Under the pieces are notes generated by a model that saw nothing but the letters and a program-made list of their open reading frames with translations, was not told the origin of the DNA and did not search any database. DNA of 64,000 nucleotides. Source: Boesenbergia rotunda. Its lineage: Eukaryota > Streptophyta > Magnoliopsida > Zingiberales > Zingiberaceae. Each line of letters starts with the position of its first letter. Within the stretch, counting starts at the first letter, position 1. Below are positions 56,104 through 64,000 of the stretch, piece after piece. The DNA lies in the NCBI GenBank assembly GCA_024364735.1, contig JAGFNQ010005371.1:1-64000 (forward strand), written 5' to 3'. The translations under genes were made by a program, and so were the position numbers.

Positions 56104-58164
56104 ACGCCCTATTAATTCTTGCGCGTTTCACAAATTATGAGGTTAAACGTATCTTCGTGGATACAGGTAGTTTCGTGAACATCCTGTACAAGGCTGCTCT
56201 GGATCAGATGCAAATCGATGATGACAAACTGCTCCCGGTTTCGACCCCGCTCTTCGGCTTCACCGGATACTAAGGACAACCGATAGGGCAAATTACCCTA
56301 TCGCTGTCGTTGGGCAGTGACACTCTAGAGAGGACCAAGAGGACCCCCTTTCTGGTCGTGGATGCACCCTCATCCTACAACGCCATCCTGGGACGCCCGA
56401 CGCTCAGTATATTCCAGGCGGTAATCTCGGTCTATCACCAATAGATTAAATTCCCAGTAGGTGACCAAGTGGTTGAAGTTAAGGGAGACCAGTTGGTGTC
56501 TCGGCGATGCTATAGCGAGGAAGTCATATCAGAGTCCCGTAAGAACCCGAGGTCCTACGAAGCCCTGCAAATTGATCTCGCCGACCCACGAGAGGATGAA
56601 AGACCTGAAGAAGAACGGAGGAAAGTCGGGAGCGAGGAGGTGCAGATTCACCCTCAACAGAGGGAGGGAGTTACGAGGATCGCCAGCTACCTTGCACCAA
56701 AGCTGAGAAGTCGTCTTATAGACTGCCTGCAGAGCCATCGAAACGTCTTCGCCTGGGCCACCGAAGAAATCAAGGGGGTCCTCCTGGCTCTAGCCATTCA
56801 TCACCTGCATGTCAGCCCTGGAGCTCGACCGGTGAAGCAGAGGCGAATGCACTTTGCACCAGAACAGGACAAGGCTATCAGAGACGAAGTCAACAAGCTG
56901 TTAAGGGTTGGGCACATAAGAGAAGTTTAATTCCCAATCTGGTTAGCTAATATAGTCCTTGCCCCTAAGCCAGGGATAAATAGCGGGTATGTATTGATTT
57001 TCATGATTTGAATAAAGTCTACCCTAAAGATTGCTACCCCTTGCCTCGAATAGACCGATTGGTAGAATCTACGGCCGGTTGCGATTTCATTTCGATGTTG
57101 GATGCTTATCAAGGCTGCCATCAAGTTCCTCTCGCTCTCGAACACCCGAAGAAAGTCAGCTTTGTGACAGCCGATGACACCTACTGTTATAATGTCATGC
57201 CTTTCGGATTGCGCAACGCTGGGGCAACTTATCAATGGATGATGAACAAGGTCTTCAGGCACCAGATCAAGAGAAACATCGAAGTGTACATGGGCGATAT
57301 CTTGGTCAAGACTGACAAGGGAAAGGACATGATAACCAACTTAGATGAGACGATCACCACCCTGAGGGCTAACAAGCTGAAGTTGAACCCTGCCAAGTGC
57401 TTGTTCGGGGTGAAGAACGGTCGTTTCTTAGGATACATGGTGACTGAGAGGGGAATCGAGGCTAATTCAGAAAAGGTAAAGGTTATTCTGGATATGTCAT
57501 CCCCTCGGAACTTTAAGGAAGTGCAGCAGCTGAATGGCAGAATCACGGTTCTGTCTAGGTTCATCTCTAGGTATGCAAATAGGATCCTACTATTCTTCAA
57601 GATTCTGAGAAAAACAACCAAGTTCGATTGGAATGATCAGTGTAAAAAGACACTCGCTGACCTAAAGACCTATCTTGCCAAGCTCCCCATCCTCTACAAG
57701 TCAATAGAGGGGGAGACCTTATTTGTCTACCTATCTGCGACAGAGCAAGCAGTGGGCTCAGCACTCGTCCGAGAAGAAGGCATGGTGCAATATCCCATAT
57801 GCTTCTTCGGACATCTCCTAAAGGATGTCGAGACACGATACACTACGATGGAGAAGTTAGCCTATGCTCTGGTATTAATGGCCCGGAGGTTGAGACCATA
57901 CTTATTAGCATATCCTATCGTGGTTCTCACCAACAGCCCGCTCACACAGGTCCTCACCAATTCCGAAGCTTCAAGCCGACTGATCAAATGCATGACAGAG
58001 TTAAGCGAGTACGATATTGAGTACCAGCCACGTACCGCTATCAAGGCACAAGTCCTCTCAAACTTCATGCTGGGGACTTTCCCAGAGCCCGAGGCCGAAG
58101 GAGTTTGGACGATCTATGTAGATGGGTAGACGGGTCTTCTAACAGCCGGCACAGTAAAGTCGTG
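56104..58164 (+). pseudogene. Ty3/gypsy pol (Tat-like): protease, RT, start of RNase H
   Basis: Polyprotein with a protease (RIFVDTGSFVNILY near 56150, LGRPTLSIF near 56390) and a linker. Reverse transcriptase follows: CYPLPRIDRLV, ISMLDAYQGCHQ, MPFGLRNAGATYQWMMN, then IEVYMGDILVK where the usual Y-[VIA]-D-D has Gly for the first catalytic Asp, and FLGYMVTERGIEAN. The connection (FDWNDQCKKTL, YTTMEKLAYALV) leads to the start of a second RNase H-like region (WTIYVDG at 58110), where a copia LTR is inserted. Stops at about 56271, 56444 and 56929 also break it. The first break is the Athila-like LTR at 56103. It cannot encode an active RT. Confidence 0.88.
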
Positions 58165-59079
58165 TGTTGAGGCAATCAACCCTTAAATGATTGGAAGATC
58201 ATGGTTTTGATGCGTGTGGGTGAATATGTTTAAGGTTAGAGTGTTATGTTGTATTTGATGTGTGTAATTGAGTTTGCAGGACTTGGAGAATTACACATGG
58301 TGGACATATCTGAGGGACGAGAGCCGAGAGAGGAGGACTCCAAGGGCGAGCCGGGAAGTGGACTTCAAGGGCACACGTGAAGGGTGACATGGAGGCAAGC
58401 CAAGGGAGGCTTGTGTGCGCATCCGAGGAACGAGAGCCAGAGGAAGATGACTTCAAGGGGCGAGCCAAGGAGTGAACCTGAAGGCATACGAGAAGGATTA
58501 TGTGAAGACTGGCTGGGAGTAAGTGGGCAGTCGACTGGCCCGAGGGCAGTCGACTGCCAAAACTCACAGAAGGTTTTCAGCCTTCTACTAGTCGACTGGC
58601 CCCGAGGCAGTCGACTGATATACCCCGAAAATTAGCCGTTGGCTAGCAATTAATGCTAGGCCAGTCAACTGCCCTAGGGGCAGTCGACTGGTGCGGGGCT
58701 GGACAGATTGCGAGTTTGTCCTGTTCTCCTATAAAAGGAGGACCTTTTTGCACGTGAGCAGTACGGTTCCGTGCGACAACGAAGTGCTGCTTGTTTAAAG
58801 AGTGTTCTCTATTTCCTCGCTTATTCACCTGCATTCTATATAGAGGAAGATCACCACTGTAAAGGTTTCTCCACCTGAAGAAGATTTTTCATAGTGAAAG
58901 TGGTGCGCGGCGTGGATCCTTGGATTAGTCACCCATCTGGGTGGATACCAAGTAACTCTTGTTGTTAGCATTGTACTCATTTTCTTTTACATATTATTGT
59001 TCCGCTGCGCTAACGACATTGTAGAGATCAAAATCAAAAAGTGCTATTCCCCCCTCTAGCACGCCGAAGCGATCCTTCA
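58165..59079 (+). repeat. 5' LTR of the forward copia element
   Basis: A 915-bp LTR, TGTTGAGGCAATC to GATCCTTCA, matching the two LTRs of the reverse element. Confidence 0.92.
58520..58738 (+). promoter_or_regulatory. LTR promoter with CAGTCGACTG palindromes and TATA box
   Basis: Five CAGTCGACTG or close variants plus one CAGTCAACTG lie in three pairs between 58529 and 58690. TATAAAAGG follows at 58730-58738. The palindromes are spaced in twos, separated by 10-12 bases (GGCCCGAGGG, CCCCGAGG, CCCTAGGGG). Confidence 0.65.
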
Positions 59080-59081
59080 GT

Positions 59082-59094
59082 TGGTATCAGAGCC
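59082..59094 (+). other. Primer binding site of the forward copia element
   Basis: TGGTATCAGAGCC, two bases after the LTR. Confidence 0.92.
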
Positions 59095-59136
59095 GGTTCG
59101 TTTCGGAAGAACTAATCGTCAACCGGAGCAAGAAAA

Positions 59137-60584
59137 ATGGTGTTTCAAGAGAGATACTCCACTGCACGACCACCCTTCTTCGACGGGAATGACTTCGCGT
59201 ATTGGAAAGGTAGGATGCAATACTACCTTATGAACGATATTGAGAATTGGATTAGTATTGCAGATGGTTTCGAGGCACCCGTCGATGAAAGAGGGGAACC
59301 GACACCGATGAGATCATGGTCGAAGGAGGTAATGAAGAGGGCGCAGTCCAATGCCAAGGCTACCACAACACTGCAGTGCGGGCTCTCAAAGGAGCAACTG
59401 AACAAGGTGGGGTCGTTCAAGAGCGCCAAGGAACTGTGGGACAAATTGGTTGAATTGAACGAAGGGTCAAACGAGTTTAGAAGAGCAAAGGACTTGCTCG
59501 TGGCCCAACTTCAATCCTGATCCATGAAGAGCAACGAGACTGTCAGCCAGCTACATGGAAGGGTGAAGGAGGTAATCAATGAGCTCCACGTGATTGGAGA
59601 AAAGATCGAGAACCGGGACATCGTCAGGTACGTTCTATAAGCCTTCCCGAGAACCACCTTATGGGCATCCATGGTTAATGCATACAAGGTATCAAGGGAT
59701 TGGCCCATTGTTAAATTAGATGACTTATTCTGTGAATTTGAGCTACACGAGCAAGCTAATGTCTCTGCCAAAGAGAAGGGTATTTCTTTTATTGCAGAAA
59801 AGGAGAAGAAGAAGAGGAAGGAGAAGAAGAAGGTGATCTACTCCTCATCATCTGACTCAGAGGAATTCAGCGCCTCCATGGATAGCGACCAGGAGGCATT
59901 CATGGTAAGAAAGATGCGTAAAGCTTTTAGAAATTTCTCTAACAAATCATATGCTAGGTAAGGGTCCAAAGGTAAGGGTAAGGCCAAGGACATTATCTGC
60001 TACAATTGCCACCAAGAGGGACACATGAAGAACGAGTGCCCTCAGCTAAAGAGATGAGATGACAAAAGGAGGAGAAGAAGAGAAGCGACAAGAAGAAGTC
60101 AAAGGGAAAAGAGAAGGGTGCCACCAACCTCAAGGCAACTTGGGATGATCCATCATCCTCAGAGGAAGAAGAAGAGCAAGTCTTCCATTTTGCTCTTATG
60201 GCACAGAATCACTCAGACTCATCAGATGATGAAAGAAGCTCAAGCAGTGAAGATGAGAGCTCCTCCTCTTCATCATCCGAGTCAGAAGCTTCGGTAAGTG
60301 AGGTATACCACTTACCCTCCTCTACTTTAGTTAATATTTTTTCTAGCACTAACATGGATTTGGCTAAGGCTAGGAGTAAGATTAAGGATCTAAAAGAAGA
60401 GATTGCCATGCTTAGAGTAGAATCTACCAAACTTGAAGAATTGCATGCTAATTCTATTACATCACATCCTTCACATCTTGAAACTGAAAATAGGGAATTA
60501 AGGAAAAAGGTAGATGACCTCACAAAGGCCCTTAGAAAATTCCAAGGAGGATCTAGCAACCTAGATATGATAATCAATAGTTAA
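59137..60584 (+). pseudogene. copia gag (SIRE-like)
   Basis: ATG at 59137: MVFQERYSTARPPFFDGN, YWKGRMQYYLMNDIENW, TTTLQCGLSKEQLNKVG. A stop at 59518 (CAATCCTGA), another at 59638 (a TAA replacing CAA in VLQAFPRTT) and one near 59960 break it. The CCHC knuckle CYNCHQEGHMKNEC (59999-60040) is intact. An acidic Ser-rich region in a second frame (60198-60584) includes the LENENRELRKK-type coiled-coil stretch, which is the tail. It matches the reverse element's Gag throughout. Confidence 0.85.
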
Positions 60585-60784
60585 AGGGTCATTTACAATA
60601 AGGTCGATCTGGGATATAGGCCAAAGACAAAGTAAGTGGCTTTTGTATCACTCACGGGTAGGATTGGTGCATTAGGAGACTAGGGGCTAAGGGAAACACA
60701 AAGAGGGCTTGGGTACCTAAAAGATTTTTAAATGATGCTTATGGTTCAAAAATTTGGGTGCCAAAAGAGTATGTTTTTCATGTT

Positions 60785-63700
60785 GTATAGGTAAAGGTGA
60801 AGGAGGCCTCAACTATGTGGATAGTAGATAGTGGATGCTCAAGACACATGACCGGGGAGGTGAGCAAGTTCACTACTATTAGCTACTTAAGAGAAGGGAC
60901 GGTCTCCTTTGGAAATAGTGGAAAATTGAGGATTATTGGTGGGGGCACCATTGAGGTATCTCCCACGATTTCTATACATAAGGTACTCCTAATTAAAGAT
61001 ATGAAGTTTAACTTACTTAGTGCGAGTCAGTTATGTGATGCGGGTTTTAAAGTTGAATTTCATGCTAGGAAGTGCATAATTAAACATAGTGAATCAAATG
61101 ATGTCATATTAGAAGGGTTTAGAGAGGCAAATTTATATTATCTTGATCTTGCTTATGATACTAACAATGTTGCTAAGTGTTTCATGTCTAAAGAAGAAGA
61201 AGGGTCGTTGTGGCACCGGAGACTTGGACATGTCAACATGAGGAGCATTGCAAGAGTGGCCAAGGAAGAGTTGGCGAAGGGGCTATCAATGATCAAGTAT
61301 GAGAAGACCAAATTGTGTGATGCATGCCAAGAGGGTAAGCAATCAAAATCATCACACAAAGGTAAAACCCTAACCACTACTACTTTACCATTAGAGCTCT
61401 TGCATATAGATTTATTTGATTGTCATAGTACTCCCTCACTTATAGGGAGTAAATATTGTCTAGTTATCGTAGGTGATTTTTCTAGATTCACATGAGTTTA
61501 CTTTATGAAACATAAGGATCATACCCTAGAAATTTTTGTAGGATTTAGCAAAAGGGTAGAGAATGAAAAACACCTCAAAATAAATCAGATTAGGAGTGAC
61601 CATGGTGGGGAGTTCCAAAATGCAAGTTTCACACAATTTTGTATTGAAAATGGATACAAGCATGAATTTTCATGCCCAAGGACTACTCAACAAAATGGGG
61701 TAGTTGAGAGGAGAAATCGAGCCCTACAAGAAGTTGCTAGGACTATGCTTAATGCATATTCCCTTTCTAGCTATTTTTGGGCAGAAGCGGTTAACACCGC
61801 TTGCTATATTCAAAATCGGGTGTTGGTACATAGGTTCCTAAGGAAAACACCTTTTGAATTATGGAATGGAAGAGTACCACAAGTCCACTACTTTATGGTC
61901 TTTGGATGTAAAGTCTACATCTTAAATACCAAAGATGACCTAAGAAAGTTTGAGTCAAAAGTCGATGAAGGAATTCTAGTAGGGTACTCATTAACTAGTA
62001 AGGGTTATAGAGTTTACAACAAGAGGACAAAAGTGATTGAGGAGTCCTCAAATGTTAAATTTGATGAAACTACAAATACCTACTCTAGAAAAGCCTCAGT
62101 TGACAAGGATATATAAGAGGTCCAACCCCTTGCCCAAAGAATCCAAGACCTACATTTGGAGGGCAATGATCTAGGGAGAGTAAGAAGTATCCTAGAGGAT
62201 GAGAAAGAAGGAGTAAATGAACCCACAACCTCTAGGCCCTTGAGACATCACCAAGATCACCCTATTGACCAAATAGTGGGTGATGTAACTCAAGGAGTAA
62301 GGACTATGTCCTATTTTAGGGATCAAACTAGTCAAATAACTCTAATCTCTCAATTAGAACCCAAGTCTATTGATGAAGCATTGGGATATGTGGATTGGGT
62401 CTTAGCCATGCAAGAAGAGCTAAATCAATTTGAGAGGAGTGAGGTTTGGGAGTTGGTTCCTAGGCCCAATGACTGTACCATTGTAACCACAAGATGGGTC
62501 TTTAGGAACAAGCTAGATGACCAAGGTAAAATCACTAGGAACAAAGCTAGATTGGTACCTAGGGGATTTAACCAAGTTGTGGGATTAGATTATGATGAAA
62601 CTTATACCCCCGTAGCTAGATTAGAATCTATTAGAATCCTACTAGCCTATGCCACTCACATAGGTTTCACACTTCACCAAATGGATGTGAAGTCGGCATT
62701 CCTTAATGTGATCATTAAGGAAGAGGTTTATGTAGAACAACCCCCCGGATTTGAGGACCTTAACTATCCAAGACACGTTTACAAATTAAGAAAAGTCTTA
62801 AATGGATTGAAACAAGCTCCCCGGGCTTGGTATGAAAGGCTTTCTTCATTTCTAGTGTCTAAGGGGTTTAGGAGAGGAACAATTGACCCTACTTTGTTCC
62901 TAAAATCTAAGGATAAGACATATTTGTTGCCCAAGTCTATGTAACGATATCATTTTTGGGTCAACAAATAATGACTTCTTAAAAAATTCATCAAGTGTAT
63001 GGAAGATGAATTTGAGATGAGTCTTGTAGGAGAGCTAACCTTCTTTTTAGGACTTCAGGTTAAGCAAACTAATGAAGGTACACATGTCTTTCAAACCAAA
63101 TATGCTAAGGAAATGTTAAAGAAATTTGATTTAGAAAATGCTAAAGTAGCATCTACACCCATAGGAATCAATGTGAAAATGGATAGTGACCTTGAAGAGA
63201 ATATGGTAGACTCTAAGCAATATAGGAGCATGATTGGTAGCCTCCTATACCTAACCGCTAGTAGACCCGATATACTTTTTGCGGTAGGTATGTGTGCAAG
63301 GTACCAATCTTGTGCCAAAGAGTCCCATTTGGTTGTAGTCAAGAGGATCCTAAGGTATGTCAAAGGTACCCTCAATGTTGGACTTTGGTATCCTAGAACC
63401 CCTAGTGTTGATCTAATTGGATACACTGACTCGGACTATGTGGGTTGTAAGCTAGATAGGAAGAGTACAAGTGGAGGGTGTCAATTCCTTGGGTCTTCCT
63501 TAGTTAGTTGGAATAGTAGGAAACAACCATGCGTTGCCCTATCAACAACGGATGCGGAATATGTGGCAATGGGTGGGTGTGTTTCCCAACTCCTTTGGAT
63601 CATGCACACCTTAGAAGATTATGAGTTATATTATACCAAGGTAAAAGTCTTGTGTGATAATGTAAGTACAATCAACTTGACCAAAAATCTGCTTCACCAC

Positions 63701-63883
63701 TCTAGGACAAAACACATTGAAGTGAAACATCACTTCATTAGAGACCATGTGGCAAGGGGAGACATAAAACTACACTATGTTGAATCAAAGTCGAACCTAG
63801 CCGACATCTTTACCAAGGCTCTTCCCGAATCGGAGTTTACATCCTTAAGAAGAGGCCTTGGAATGTGTTTTGTGGAAGTGTAG
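60785..63883 (+). pseudogene. copia pol: protease, integrase, RT, RNase H
   Basis: The protease-side segment opens with TMWIVDSGCSRHMTG near 60810. Integrase: LWHRRLGHVN, LCDACQEGK, LLHIDLFDCH; a stop at 61496 where the sister copy has Trp (TGG to TGA); then RSDHGGEFQN and NGVVERRNRA. Reverse transcriptase (62156-62944): RWVFRNKL, HQMDVKSAFLN, LKQAPRAWYE. A base is missing inside the YVDD codons at about 62938 (and another near 62914), so the frame is lost exactly at the active site. The frame resumes at 62999 (MEDEFEMSLVGELTFFLGLQ). RNase H is complete: GYTDSDYVGCKLDRKSTSGG, LSTTDAEYVA, CDNVSTINL and SKSNLADIFTKALPE. No functional RT can be made. Confidence 0.9.
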
Positions 63884-64000
63884 GATGAACTTTGAGATAT
63901 TTGATTTTAAAAAGGGTGTTTGATCCATTAGGATGATACATTTGGCTCACTTGTGCTTGTGACACATTGTTGAACCATTAGAAGTATCAAAATATGAAAA
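63884..64000 (+). other. 3' noncoding start of the forward copia element
   Basis: A+T-rich untranslated sequence after the RNase H stop; the polypurine tract and 3' LTR are not reached. Confidence 0.6.

Larger units (their letters stand above)
58165..64000 (+). mobile_element. SIRE-like Ty1/copia element, forward, right end outside window
   Basis: 5' LTR 58165-59079, primer site 59082-59094, gag from 59137, and pol through RNase H to 63883. The 3' LTR would be beyond 64000. Same family as 4092-10502, and it supplies the RNase H missing there. It was inserted into the gypsy RNase H. The flanking bases before it are TCGTG or GTCGT; the partner duplication is out of view. Confidence 0.92.

Noticed and set aside
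1..58164. Gypsy gag at 1231-1885 and gypsy pol at 56104-58164 as two halves of one element
   Set aside because: The intervening 54 kb includes ordinary genes and independent elements, and no shared target repeat or LTR pair links them.

Overview
This window looks like nuclear DNA of a flowering plant. It is dominated by plant LTR retrotransposons, an RTE-type LINE, tRNA-derived SINEs and hAT, Mutator-like and Harbinger-type DNA transposons. It also holds a plastid ycf1 scrap and a ubiquitin-ribosomal protein L40 gene with plant-style introns. The window does not fix the species; a large-genome monocot (possibly Zingiberales) is only a guess from the general look of the repeats. Genes proper are rare: one single-exon RING-H2 gene (12054-12875) and one intron-bearing but broken RPL40 gene (40261-42567). 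Nearly all other coding sequence is transposon protein, mostly decayed.

Layout. 1-1885: tail of a Ty3/gypsy element (gag), cut by a copia element whose LTR (1886-3313) holds a SINE exactly at the LTR/primer-site junction. 4092-10502: reverse-strand SIRE-like copia element with both LTRs. 10503-15135: another LTR-like scrap, the RING-H2 gene and a decayed unknown gene. 15144-18672: hAT element with 8-bp target duplications. 19909-20290: (TA)n next to a plastid ycf1 fragment. 21000-25400: decayed reverse copia elements carrying two SINEs with clear target duplications. 25628-29500: a forward copia element whose LTR holds a 1.35-kb Harbinger-like element. 29500-33900: tandem repeats and a reverse ORF with its own TATA-type promoter. 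33900-39000: Mutator-like transposase flanked by about 1-kb repeats and hairpin clusters. 40261-42567: RPL40 pseudogene with a MITE in an exon. 44170-56103: LTR scrap, a 2.46-kb solo LTR, and a reverse Athila/Tat-type non-autonomous gypsy element with a strange repeat protein, itself split by a recent LINE. 56104-58164: gypsy pol interrupted by that element. 58165-64000: forward copia element of the same family as the one at 4-10 kb, inserted in the gypsy RNase H region and running off the window.

How it fits together. The window is a record of nested insertion: gypsy pol hosts the Athila-like element, which hosts a LINE and a solo LTR. Coding frames are broken mainly by stops that look like C-to-T or G-to-A changes (TGG, CAA and CGA codons) and by short indels. 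The strongest unexplained signal is that several unrelated LTR promoters carry clusters of short CpG-containing palindromes (CAGTCGACTG, AGGCGCC-type, CCCGAG/CTCGGG) upstream of the TATA box. A second is the Cys-paired 27-residue repeat protein of the Athila-like element. I see no prokaryote-type defence or other complete novel pathway.
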